Source of the DNA: Bacteroidota bacterium
GTDB taxonomy: Bacteria > Bacteroidota > Bacteroidia > Flavobacteriales > Weeksellaceae
NCBI GenBank assembly: GCA_023433225.1
Contig: JAEZDQ010000007.1
Coordinates: 1-26,092, forward strand
Length of the DNA: 26,092 bases
Direction of reading: 5' to 3'
Part shown: positions 14,318 through 21,920 of the stretch, piece by piece
Layout of the letters: the number at the start of each line of letters is the position of its first letter
Position numbering within the stretch: position 1 is the first letter of the stretch
Made by a program: the position numbers and the translations under genes
The notes under the pieces: model-generated
What the model was told of the DNA's origin: nothing
The model's database searches: none
Seen by the model: the letters and a program-made list of their open reading frames with translations, nothing else

Positions 14318-15055
14318 CTAAGAATTCCGGAATCGGGTCGAGGCGGCTTCTCCTAATAAAATAGCGGTTGCCATGGCGACATTTAAACTTTCGGTCTGTT
14401 GTAATTTTCCGAATCTCGGAATGCTCATTTTGTTTGAAATAAATGAAAGCAAAGCTTCTGAAATCCCGTTGGCCTCATTGCCCATCACGAGGATGGCTTC
14501 TTCGGGGAATTCAGATTGATAAATGTTTTCACCATCCATAAAAGTCCCGAGAATGGGATTGGGGTAAGCGGAAAAGGTTTCTTTCAAATCCACATAATTG
14601 ATTTGGACACGGGTAAAAGAACCCATGGTGGCTTGGATTACTTTGGGGTTGTATAAATCAACAGTTTCATGGGAGCAAAGAATTTGTTCTACCCCGAACC
14701 AGTCGGCCAATCGGATGATGGTTCCCAAATTGCCAGGATCGCGGATGTCGTCCAGCGCAATGACCAATCCATTCAGGTTCAAGGTATTTTCATCGGGAAT
14801 TTCACATACGGCCAAAGCGGTATTGGGCTGTACCAAACGACTGATTTTCTTGAGTTCTCTTTCAGAAACCAAAACCGATTCCACCGGGAATGTATCGAAA
14901 ATGGCTTCGGTGGTGTAAATGGTATGGATTTTATAGGAGCTTTTCAGAACTTCATGGATCATTTTAACACCTTCAACCACAAACTTGTTATATTTTTGTC
15001 TAAATTTTTTATTGGCAAAAGAATTGATTAGCTTGCTGTCACTATTGGTTAACAT
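14318..15055 (-). CDS. TrmH/SpoU family RNA 2'-O-methyltransferase (RlmB-like)
   Basis: This 245-residue S-adenosylmethionine-dependent methyltransferase of the SPOUT superfamily probably methylates a ribose 2'-OH in rRNA or tRNA. The three knot motifs are clear: LDDIRDPGNLGTIIRLADW (about residues 101-119, with the catalytic Arg), LVMGNEANGIS (189-199) and IPRFGKLQQTESLNVAMA (212-229). The N-terminal part (KFRQKYNKFVVEGVKMIHEV) is the substrate-binding domain of the RlmB type. An in-frame Met at 15088 would extend the protein into tamL; the ATG at 15055 gives the standard MLTNSDSKLI start. A -7 element at 15077-15084 fits this choice. The start lies 5 nt from the divergent tamL start. Which nucleotide is modified cannot be told. 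Confidence 0.9.
   Translation of the reverse strand: MLTNSDSKLINSFANKKFRQKYNKFVVEGVKMIHEVLKSSYKIHTIYTTEAIFDTFPVESVLVSERELKKISRLVQPNTALAVCEIPDENTLNLNGLVIALDDIRDPGNLGTIIRLADWFGVEQILCSHETVDLYNPKVIQATMGSFTRVQINYVDLKETFSAYPNPILGTFMDGENIYQSEFPEEAILVMGNEANGISEALLSFISNKMSIPRFGKLQQTESLNVAMATAILLGEAASTRFRNS
14991..14998 (+). promoter_or_regulatory. -7 element for tamL, inside the methyltransferase coding region
   Basis: TATTTTTG matches TAnnTTTG and lies 62 nt before the tamL ATG, within the start of the divergent methyltransferase gene. No -33 TTTG is found at normal spacing. It is the only consensus -7 I see upstream of tamL. Confidence 0.4.
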
Positions 15056-15060
15056 CTGAA

Positions 15061-17667
15061 ATGAAGTATCTGGCAACAAAGATAACATTATTCATCGGTT
15101 TTTTGTGGATTGTATATGGATGCAGCACGACCAAGAAAGTCCCGGAAGGGGAATTCCTGTTGACCAAGAATCAATTTGAATTCGAAGGAAAAGAAAAGCC
15201 TTTTAAATCTTCGCTTCCGGATTACGTCAAGCAACGGCCCAATAGTAAATTCCTGTCACTGATACCTTATCAATTATGTCTCTATAACCTGAATCCGGCT
15301 GAACTGGACACGGTTTTTGAGGAATACTACGACCTGACCAAGAAGAAAAGGACGCAGGAAGCTATGGACAGTATTTTAATCAAAAACGGTTTGGAACAAT
15401 ATACCGGCAGGAATTTCTGGCTGAAAAGGTTCATTTACAATTCGGGTCAGCCGCCTGTAATCATTGATACAGCGCTTTCCAGTTTTTCGGAAACCAATTT
15501 AGAGAATTTTTATTTTGACAAAGGATATTTTGACGCCCAAGTGGAATCTTCTCATGATTTGGATAGTGCTGCCAAAAAAGGAAAAGTAACCTATGACATC
15601 CGTCCGGGCGAACCTTCTTATATCAATTCATACAATTACCAGATTTCGGACAGCCTTGTCAGAGCTTATTATGAAATTAGTTTAGACAGAACCCATATAA
15701 AACCGGGGAACCGCTACGATATGGACGATTTTGTCGCTGAAAAAGACAGGATTGTAGATTGGCTCAAAAACCGGGGTTATTATAAATTCAATGACTTGGG
15801 TGGTGATGTGGAATTTACGGCTGATACCACTTTCAGTGACAAACAACTTGATGTGACATTATTGATTCCGGTTGAAAAAGCGGATTCATCACATCTCAAA
15901 AAGGTATTCAAACGTTACCGTTACGGCGAAATCCATATTTATCCGGATTCGAGATTTACCCGAGATGATGTGAACCAACCAAATTATACCGATGTTGTTT
16001 ACGACAATTACCAACTGCATTACGCCAATCCTGAGGTAAAATACCATCGTCCCAAATTCTTTACCGATGCACTGGTAGTCCGGCCAGGCGGAATTTACCG
16101 GGCGGATTCCGAAACCCAAACCAAAAGAAATATATTCAAACGAGAAGGAGTCAACCTCATTGGGGTTGAATCCATTGTGGATACGGTTGTGAATGATACG
16201 TTGATTAATTTACACATATCATTGATGCCCAAAAAGAAATACGATTTGTTTTACGGGGCGGAATTGTCGTGGTCGGAATTCATGAATTTCGGGGTTTCAC
16301 CCAGAATAACTTTACTTGCAAGAAATTTATTCAAAGGAGGCGAAAACATAGAAACCACTTTCAGAGGGACTTTGGGTAATGTGAATAAAAAGTATTCGGA
16401 AGACGGCAGTTTTTTCAATGCTTTTGAAATGAATTTGCAGACCACACTCAAATTTCCCTATCTGGTTTTTCCGTTCAATACCGACGCGATTTTCCCTAAA
16501 AGGTTTTTCAAACAAACCGACATCCGGATGGGGGCGGGTGTCCAACGGAACATCGGTTTGGGTAGGGTAACTTACGGAACCGGGATGGACTATAACATTT
16601 CCTTCCGTGATACCCATGAGCACCGCATCACGATTCTCAATACCGAATTTGTCAACAATTTACAACAAGAGAAATATTTTGACGTATTTACCGGTGACGA
16701 CAACATCCGGGAAAATTTCTTTGAAAATTATTATTTTGCTTACAATACAGATGCAGCAGAATTGTACGATAACCAAGTGTTGAATAATGACCAAGTAATC
16801 AATTTGATTTACAACGACCCGGACTTTATCAACTCTTTGGACGAGGACGGTTTGAGGGATTTAGCCGTTTTCGAAAACATGATTTTCCGGAAAGCCAGTA
16901 TCACCCAAAACGTACTGATTACTTCCATGAGTTACCAATACAATTACGATGAAAGTAAAAGAGTCCGGGTCAAGCATCCTTGGTTTTTCCGCGGTAGGAT
17001 TGAACTTGCGGGTAATATTCCGGCACTATTGGATAATGTTTTTGATTTCAACCAAGTCCGGACCGAATCCAATCAAGAGGCCGGGACCATTTTTGACGTT
17101 CCTTATTCCCAATTCGTAAAAGTAGATTTGGATGTGCGCAAGTATTTCAATTTAACTTCACAGTCGAGCATTGCCACGCGCGCCTTTTTGGGGATTACCC
17201 AGCCCTATGGGAATATTGACATCGTTCCCTTTGTCAGGAGTTATACCGCAGGAGGAGCCAACGATATCCGTGCATGGGCAGCCGCGACGCTGGGGCCTGC
17301 AGATATTCCGCGCTACGAAGGTGGGGAAAATGTGTTCGCGATTGAAAACCTTAAATTCTTGCTGAGTGCCGAATACCGTTTCAATATCACAGGGATTTTC
17401 CATGGCGCTTTCTTTGTAGATGCGGGCAATATTTGGGGAACCGACAAGAATTACAAACCTTCTTTGTTTGAATTCAAGGATTTTTACAAAGAAATGGGGA
17501 TTGGTTCCGGAGTCGGCATCCGATTGGATTTGACTTATTTTTTAATCCGCGCGGACTTCGCTTATAAGATTCATGACCCGGGCTATCCCGAAGGCAACCG
17601 CTGGCGTTTCGGCGAAATCAATTTGCTGCGTCCCCGACTCGCATTTGGCATCAATTACCCTTTCTAA
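15061..17667 (+). CDS. tamL: Translocation and assembly module lipoprotein TamL (BamA/Omp85 family)
   Basis: This is the outer-membrane Omp85-family barrel of the Bacteroidota Tam system, which works with TamB in outer-membrane biogenesis. The 868-residue protein has the hallmark lipoprotein signal, MKYLATKITLFIGFLWIVYGC (lipidated Cys21), which separates TamL from ordinary TamA/BamA. POTRA-like segments follow (for example FDKGYFDAQVESSHDLD and DWLKNRGYYKFNDLG). A C-terminal 16-strand barrel starts at about residue 395, with GIFHGAFFVDAGNIWG, GSGVGIRLDLTYFLIRAD and the last strand ending LAFGINYPF with a terminal Phe. Length and order fit the family. The start is 5 nt from the divergent methyltransferase start. 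tamB is not in the window. Confidence 0.9.
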   Translation: MKYLATKITLFIGFLWIVYGCSTTKKVPEGEFLLTKNQFEFEGKEKPFKSSLPDYVKQRPNSKFLSLIPYQLCLYNLNPAELDTVFEEYYDLTKKKRTQEAMDSILIKNGLEQYTGRNFWLKRFIYNSGQPPVIIDTALSSFSETNLENFYFDKGYFDAQVESSHDLDSAAKKGKVTYDIRPGEPSYINSYNYQISDSLVRAYYEISLDRTHIKPGNRYDMDDFVAEKDRIVDWLKNRGYYKFNDLGGDVEFTADTTFSDKQLDVTLLIPVEKADSSHLKKVFKRYRYGEIHIYPDSRFTRDDVNQPNYTDVVYDNYQLHYANPEVKYHRPKFFTDALVVRPGGIYRADSETQTKRNIFKREGVNLIGVESIVDTVVNDTLINLHISLMPKKKYDLFYGAELSWSEFMNFGVSPRITLLARNLFKGGENIETTFRGTLGNVNKKYSEDGSFFNAFEMNLQTTLKFPYLVFPFNTDAIFPKRFFKQTDIRMGAGVQRNIGLGRVTYGTGMDYNISFRDTHEHRITILNTEFVNNLQQEKYFDVFTGDDNIRENFFENYYFAYNTDAAELYDNQVLNNDQVINLIYNDPDFINSLDEDGLRDLAVFENMIFRKASITQNVLITSMSYQYNYDESKRVRVKHPWFFRGRIELAGNIPALLDNVFDFNQVRTESNQEAGTIFDVPYSQFVKVDLDVRKYFNLTSQSSIATRAFLGITQPYGNIDIVPFVRSYTAGGANDIRAWAAATLGPADIPRYEGGENVFAIENLKFLLSAEYRFNITGIFHGAFFVDAGNIWGTDKNYKPSLFEFKDFYKEMGIGSGVGIRLDLTYFLIRADFAYKIHDPGYPEGNRWRFGEINLLRPRLAFGINYPF
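15077..15084 (-). promoter_or_regulatory. -7 element for the TrmH-type gene, inside tamL
   Basis: On the minus strand this reads TATCTTTG, a full TAnnTTTG match. It would start transcription near 15073, about 18 nt before the methyltransferase ATG at 15055. It lies within codons 6-8 of tamL. No -33 match at normal spacing was seen. Confidence 0.45.
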
Positions 17668-17732
17668 TCAAATGCAAAATGTTTCCCGATAACTTTCAAT
17701 GCCAATCCTTAACCTATAAGCAAAAAATTAGT

Positions 17733-17740
17733 TAGTTTTG
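17733..17740 (+). promoter_or_regulatory. -7 element for fbaA-accD
   Basis: TAGTTTTG matches TAnnTTTG and ends 34 nt before the fbaA ATG at 17775. No -33 TTTG at normal spacing. The 107-nt gap after tamL and this element suggest a separate transcription unit. Confidence 0.45.
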
Positions 17741-17774
17741 TAAGGCAAATCAAACTATAATTTAAATCTACATT

Positions 17775-18845
17775 ATGAGCAGAAAATTCCCTGCCGGCGT
17801 AGCAACCGGTTCCTTAGTCAAAGAAATCATTCAGGATGCAAAAGAAAACAAATACGCATTGCCCGCGTGTAACGTGATTGGCTCCAGTTCCGTGAATGCA
17901 GCGATGGAAGCAGCAGCAGAGGTAAATTCACCTGTTATTATCCAGTTTTCAAACGGCGGAGCAGCTTTCAACGCCGGAAAAGGGCTGAAAGGCGAAAACC
18001 AGTTGGCTGCTATCAAAGGTTCTGTGGCGGGGGCTTTGCATATCCACACCTTGGCCGAAGCTTACGGTGCTACAGTGATACTGCACACAGACCATTGTGC
18101 AAAAAACCTTTTGCCTTGGATCGACGGTGTAATGGAAGCCAATGAAACTTATTACAAACAAACCGGAAAAACTTTGTACAGTTCCCATATGTTGGATTTG
18201 TCTGAAGAACCTTTGGAAGAAAATGTGGCATTATCTAAAAAATATTTGGAAAGAATGTCCAAAGTCGGCATGACGCTGGAAGTGGAATTAGGCATTACCG
18301 GTGGCGAAGAAGATGGTGTGGACAACAGTGGTGTGGACAATTCACTGCTTTATACCCAACCCGAAGAAGTCGCTTATGTATATGAACAATTGAAACAGGT
18401 AAGCGATGATTTTTGGATTGCAGCCGCTTTCGGAAATGTTCACGGTGTTTACAAACCCGGCAATGTGGTTTTGACACCCAAAATTTTAGACAATTCCCAA
18501 AAATACATTCAACAAAGATTCAATACCGCTTCCAATCCCGTGGATTTCGTTTTCCATGGCGGATCCGGTTCATCATTAGAAGAAATTCGCGAAGCGATTG
18601 GGTACGGAGTCATCAAAATGAACATCGATACCGATTTGCAATTTGCTTTCATGGAAGGAATCAGGAATTATATGGATGCCAAAAAGGATTATTTACAGGC
18701 ACAAATCGGGAACCCTGAAGGCGAAGACAAGCCCAACAAGAAAGTTTATGATCCGCGTGTTTGGGTAAGGGAAGGCGAAGTGACATTTAAGAAAAGATTG
18801 ATCCAGGCATTTGAAGATTTAAACAATGTTGGAAGACTGGGATAA
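17775..18845 (+). CDS. fbaA: Class II fructose-bisphosphate aldolase
   Basis: This zinc-dependent aldolase of glycolysis and gluconeogenesis splits or forms fructose 1,6-bisphosphate. The 356-residue protein matches the type A class II group along its length. Asp106-His107 lie in LHTDHCAKNLLPW, the metal and phosphate-binding parts in ELGITGGEEDGVDNS, AAAFGNVHGVYKPGNVVL and FVFHGGSGSS, and the C-terminal MNIDTDLQFAF and NKKVYDPRVWVREGE are diagnostic. A local peculiarity is GVDNS written twice in a row (18319-18348), where E. coli has GVDNSHMDAS. accD follows 28 nt after the stop and is probably co-transcribed, linking sugar breakdown to fatty acid synthesis. Identification is secure. Confidence 0.97.
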   Translation: MSRKFPAGVATGSLVKEIIQDAKENKYALPACNVIGSSSVNAAMEAAAEVNSPVIIQFSNGGAAFNAGKGLKGENQLAAIKGSVAGALHIHTLAEAYGATVILHTDHCAKNLLPWIDGVMEANETYYKQTGKTLYSSHMLDLSEEPLEENVALSKKYLERMSKVGMTLEVELGITGGEEDGVDNSGVDNSLLYTQPEEVAYVYEQLKQVSDDFWIAAAFGNVHGVYKPGNVVLTPKILDNSQKYIQQRFNTASNPVDFVFHGGSGSSLEEIREAIGYGVIKMNIDTDLQFAFMEGIRNYMDAKKDYLQAQIGNPEGEDKPNKKVYDPRVWVREGEVTFKKRLIQAFEDLNNVGRLG

Positions 18846-18873
18846 TAGAATAGATAACAAAGAAAATAAAAAA

Positions 18874-19743
18874 ATGGCTTGGTTCAGACGTAAACAGAAA
18901 AACATCACCACTTCGACGGAAGAAAAGAAAGATGTCCCCAAGGGGCTTTGGTACAAATCGCCAAGCGGCAAAATCATCGGTACAGAAGAATTAAAAGCCA
19001 ACCTTTATGTCAGCCCCGACGACGATTTCCACGTACAAATCGGGAGCCAAGAATACTTTGAAATCCTTTTTGATGAAAGCAAATTCAAAGAGCTGGATGC
19101 CAAAGTGGAAAGCAAGGATCCGCTCAACTGGACCGATACCCAATCCTACAAAGACCGGCTCAAAGATGTTAAAAAGAAAACCGGGCTGACCGATGCCATT
19201 CGTAATGCAACCGGCAAAATGAATGACCGGGAAGTCATCATCAGCGCAATGGATTTTAAATTCATCGGTGGTTCTTTGGGCTCTGTGATGGGCGAAAAAA
19301 TCGTCCGAGCCATTGATTATGCTTTGAAAAACAAAATCCCCTACGTGCTCATTACCCAGTCGGGCGGGGCAAGGATGATGGAAGCAGCGATTTCGCTGAT
19401 GCAATTGGCCAAAGTTGAAGCCAAACTGACCCAACTCGCCGATGCGAAAATCCCTTATATTACCGTTTTGACCAATCCCACTTTTGGCGGAATCACGGCT
19501 TCATTTGGTTCCGTTGGAGATTTGGTATTGGCGGAGCCGGGTGCGCTGATTGGGTTTGCCGGACCGAGGGTCATCAAAGAAACCATCGGAAGGGATTTGC
19601 CGGATGGGTTTCAAACTTCAGAGTTCCTTTTGGAAAAAGGCTTTGTGGATATGATTGTCCACCGGAAAATGCTCAAGAAACAACTGACGGATTCCATCAA
19701 TATGTTGATGCCCGAAACAAAATCAAAAAAACAATCTAAATAA
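18874..19743 (+). CDS. accD: Acetyl-CoA carboxylase carboxyltransferase subunit beta, zinc ribbon degenerate
   Basis: This is the beta subunit of the carboxyltransferase, partner of AccA (1-342). The protein of 289 residues starts at the ATG 18874 (MAWFRRKQKNITT), the family's normal N-terminus; an upstream in-frame ATG at 18826 lies inside fbaA and is not credible. The crotonase-like core is intact: FIGGSLGSVMGEKI, SGGARMMEAAISLMQLAK, and EPGALIGFAGPRVIKETIGR. The N-terminal zinc ribbon found in E. coli (C27, C30, C46, C49) is absent: the aligned stretches read KSPSGK and VSPDDD with no cysteine. I recall the same loss in other Flavobacteriia AccD sequences, so it is likely lineage-wide rather than damage. 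It is second in the fbaA-accD unit, and tRNA genes follow. Confidence 0.95.
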   Translation: MAWFRRKQKNITTSTEEKKDVPKGLWYKSPSGKIIGTEELKANLYVSPDDDFHVQIGSQEYFEILFDESKFKELDAKVESKDPLNWTDTQSYKDRLKDVKKKTGLTDAIRNATGKMNDREVIISAMDFKFIGGSLGSVMGEKIVRAIDYALKNKIPYVLITQSGGARMMEAAISLMQLAKVEAKLTQLADAKIPYITVLTNPTFGGITASFGSVGDLVLAEPGALIGFAGPRVIKETIGRDLPDGFQTSEFLLEKGFVDMIVHRKMLKKQLTDSINMLMPETKSKKQSK

Positions 19744-19766
19744 TTCTGAAAATTGAAAGGTTTGTT

Positions 19767-19774
19767 TATATTTG
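19767..19774 (+). promoter_or_regulatory. -7 element for the tRNA pair
   Basis: TATATTTG matches TAnnTTTG and ends 10 nt before the first base of tRNA-Gly, giving a short 5' leader of about 7 nt. The next tRNA is 19 nt further on, so both probably come from one transcript ending at the terminator at 19968. Confidence 0.55.
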
Positions 19775-19784
19775 CATCCCGTTT

Positions 19785-19857
<73 letters not shown>

Positions 19858-19876
19858 CAAATTTACAAGTCCACCC

Positions 19877-19960
19877 GCCCTGGTGGTGGAATTGGTAGAC
19901 ACGCAGGACTTAAAATCCTGTGCTCATTAGAGCGTGCGGGTTCAAGTCCCGCCTGGGGTA
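19877..19960 (+). tRNA. tRNA-Leu(TAA)
   Basis: A complete 84-nt class II cloverleaf. The anticodon stem CAGGA/TCCTG encloses CTTAAAA (anticodon TAA at 19911-19913), there is a long variable arm (GCTCATTAGAGC), and the T-arm is GCGGGTTCAAGTCCCGC. The acceptor GCCCTGG/CTGGGGT has three G-U pairs (1-72, 5-68, 6-67). The discriminator is A and CCA is not encoded. Confidence 0.95.
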
Positions 19961-19967
19961 CAAACTA

Positions 19968-20005
19968 CAGGAAAAGCGATGGTTATGTCGCTTTTCCTGT
20001 TTTTG
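19968..20005 (+). terminator. Rho-independent terminator after the tRNA pair
   Basis: CAGGAAAAGCGA and TCGCTTTTCCTG form a perfect 12-bp stem (13 with the flanking A-T) around an 8-nt loop, followed by TTTTTG. It begins 7 nt after tRNA-Leu. This is the strongest terminator in the window. Confidence 0.9.
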
Positions 20006-20192
20006 TTTAGTGGACTTCCAATCTTTTTAAAACTTAGCATGTGGATTATGGAATAATATTCTTTAACTGCGAAAAATAAAGATTCTTAAAGCCGTTTTTC
20101 AAAAAGGATAATAATCTTTGGATTAAAAAGGAAGTGAATTTAATACCAAATAGGATTTAAAAACAAAAAGATTTCTCAAATTTGTTTTTGGA

Positions 20193-20957
20193 ATGAAACT
20201 TAAAATGAATCCCATGCGTTTGACCCGGCACATTTCCTTTTTATTGCTGCTTGTATTTTTATCATCCTGTTCAAGGCAAACTTATAATGTGCAGCGGACT
20301 GATTATGCCGCAAACCGATTTATCACCGAAAACATAGCCGAAGATCCTTCGGCCAATCAAATAATCCTTCCATACAAGGAAAATTTGGACGGGGAAATGA
20401 ACCGGGTGATTTCTTATACGCCTATTGACCTGCACAAAGACGGCTTCAACAGTCCGCTGGCAAACCTGAATTGCGACCTGATTTTGGAAGAATCCAATTT
20501 GATTTTTGAAAAACGCCATCAACGAAAAATAGATATCTGTTTGCTGAACCACGGCGGTATCCGTAGGACGTTTACCAAGGGAGATTTGACTGTGAGAAAT
20601 ATTTATGAATGGATGCCTTTTGAAAACGAAGCTCTGGTGGTGACACTTCGTGGCGACCAAATCCTAAAAATGGTGGATTACCTATCCAATTCCGGTAAGG
20701 GTCATCCGATTTCGGGAATAAAATTTAAGGTAAATGACGAAAATTCGATTGAAATCAACGGTGAAAAATTAAACCTAAACAACACCTATACCGTTGTGAC
20801 CAATGATTATTTGCAAAAAGGAGGCGATGAAATGTATTTCTTTGCGGAACCGGTTGAAATGGAATTCCTGAATCTCAAACTCCGGGATATGATGTTGCAA
20901 TATTTCGAAAAACACGACACCATCCGGGTGAATTTAGACCAAAGACTGACTCAATAA
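20193..20957 (+). CDS. 5'-nucleotidase C-terminal (substrate-binding) domain lipoprotein
   Basis: This 254-residue lipoprotein corresponds to the C-terminal substrate-binding half of UshA-type 5'-nucleotidases. The signal ends LLLVFLSSC with the lipidated Cys at 26; starts at Met1, Met5 or Met8 (20214) are all possible, and Met8 gives the most normal signal peptide. The domain carries NHGGIRRTF (residues 119-127), equivalent to NGGGIR which binds the nucleotide phosphate side, LTVRNIYEWMPFEN, LVVTLRGDQILKMVDYL, and NDYLQKGGDEM near the end, equivalent to the conserved GGDG segment. The catalytic metallophosphatase half is absent but is encoded next door, 18 nt downstream. The pair probably assembles into one enzyme in the periplasm. 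No consensus -7 element was found upstream. Confidence 0.87.
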   Translation: MKLKMNPMRLTRHISFLLLLVFLSSCSRQTYNVQRTDYAANRFITENIAEDPSANQIILPYKENLDGEMNRVISYTPIDLHKDGFNSPLANLNCDLILEESNLIFEKRHQRKIDICLLNHGGIRRTFTKGDLTVRNIYEWMPFENEALVVTLRGDQILKMVDYLSNSGKGHPISGIKFKVNDENSIEINGEKLNLNNTYTVVTNDYLQKGGDEMYFFAEPVEMEFLNLKLRDMMLQYFEKHDTIRVNLDQRLTQ

Positions 20958-20975
20958 TTTCAAAGGAATACGGAA

Positions 20976-21917
20976 ATGGAAAACAGAAGAATCTTTATTA
21001 AAAAAATAGGTGCCGCATCCATGTTGACATTTCTCCCTGCAACAGGTTTATGGGCGGAAGAATTGGATTCGGTCAAAAAAATAACCATTTTACATACCAA
21101 CGACCAGCATTCCCGCATTGAGCCTTTTGAAATTTCGGCGGATGAAAAAACTTCGAACAAAGGCGGTTTCGCACGCCGGGCATCGCTCATCCACCAAATT
21201 CGCAGCGAAGAAAAAAACGTTCTCCTGTTGGATGCCGGCGATGTTTTCCAAGGAACACCTTATTTCAATTTTTACGGCGGTGAACTGGAATTCAAGTTGA
21301 TGACTCAAATGGGTTACGATGCCTGTACCATCGGCAACCATGAATTTGACAATGGTTTGCAAGGTATCAAAAACCAATTGCCGCACGCGGGATTTGACAT
21401 CATTTCTTCGAACTACGATTTTTCAAATACCATTCTGGAAGGGATATTCAAACCTTATCAGGTTTATAAAAAAGGTGGGTTGCGAATCGGTGTTTTTGGT
21501 TTGGGGATTGAACTGCAAGGCCTCGTCGGGAAAGACATGTACGGGGAAACCAAATATTTGGATCCGATTGAAACCACCCAAGATATGGTGAAAACCCTCC
21601 GTGAAGAAAAGCATTGTGATCTGGTGATCTGCCTTTCGCATCTGGGTTATCAGTTTAAAAATGAACCTGATAAAATTTGCGATGTCCAATTGGCACAAAA
21701 AACTGCAGGAATTGACCTCATTATCGGCGGGCATACCCATACGTTTTTACCCGCACCTCAGGAGTTCCTGAACAAAGACGGAAAAACGGTTTTGGTGAAC
21801 CAAGTCGGTTGGGCGGGATTGTATTTAGGTCGAATTGATTTCTACCTGCAAAACAGTGAAATCCGACAGACAACCGTTTACACATTGGATAAATATAGAA
21901 TTGAGGAAAGGGTTTAA
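20976..21917 (+). CDS. 5'-nucleotidase-type metallophosphatase, Tat-exported catalytic half
   Basis: This 313-residue dinuclear metallophosphatase corresponds to the N-terminal catalytic half of UshA-type 5'-nucleotidases and removes phosphate from nucleotides. Metal ligands and catalytic residues are all visible: Asp43 and His45 (TNDQHSRIE), Asp89 (LDAGDVFQGT), Asn121-His122 (GNHEFDNG), His222 (LSHLGYQF), and His253 and His255 (GGHTHTFL). The N-terminus NRRIFIKKIGAASM followed by a hydrophobic stretch is a twin-arginine (Tat) signal, with likely cleavage near GLWA. Its partner domain is the preceding lipoprotein gene, 18 nt upstream, so the usual fusion is split and the order reversed. Its stop is 3 nt from the stop of the convergent BrkB-type gene. 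Confidence 0.9.
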   Translation: MENRRIFIKKIGAASMLTFLPATGLWAEELDSVKKITILHTNDQHSRIEPFEISADEKTSNKGGFARRASLIHQIRSEEKNVLLLDAGDVFQGTPYFNFYGGELEFKLMTQMGYDACTIGNHEFDNGLQGIKNQLPHAGFDIISSNYDFSNTILEGIFKPYQVYKKGGLRIGVFGLGIELQGLVGKDMYGETKYLDPIETTQDMVKTLREEKHCDLVICLSHLGYQFKNEPDKICDVQLAQKTAGIDLIIGGHTHTFLPAPQEFLNKDGKTVLVNQVGWAGLYLGRIDFYLQNSEIRQTTVYTLDKYRIEERV

Positions 21918-21920
21918 AAT

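Noticed and set aside
18826..18873. Upstream ATG for accD
   Set aside because: It lies inside the fbaA 3' end; the conserved AccD N-terminus begins at MAWF, 18874.
20090..20192. Promoter for the split nucleotidase genes
   Set aside because: The nearest sequences (TAATCTTTG, CAAATTTG) miss the TAnnTTTG spacing or bases, so I did not call one.
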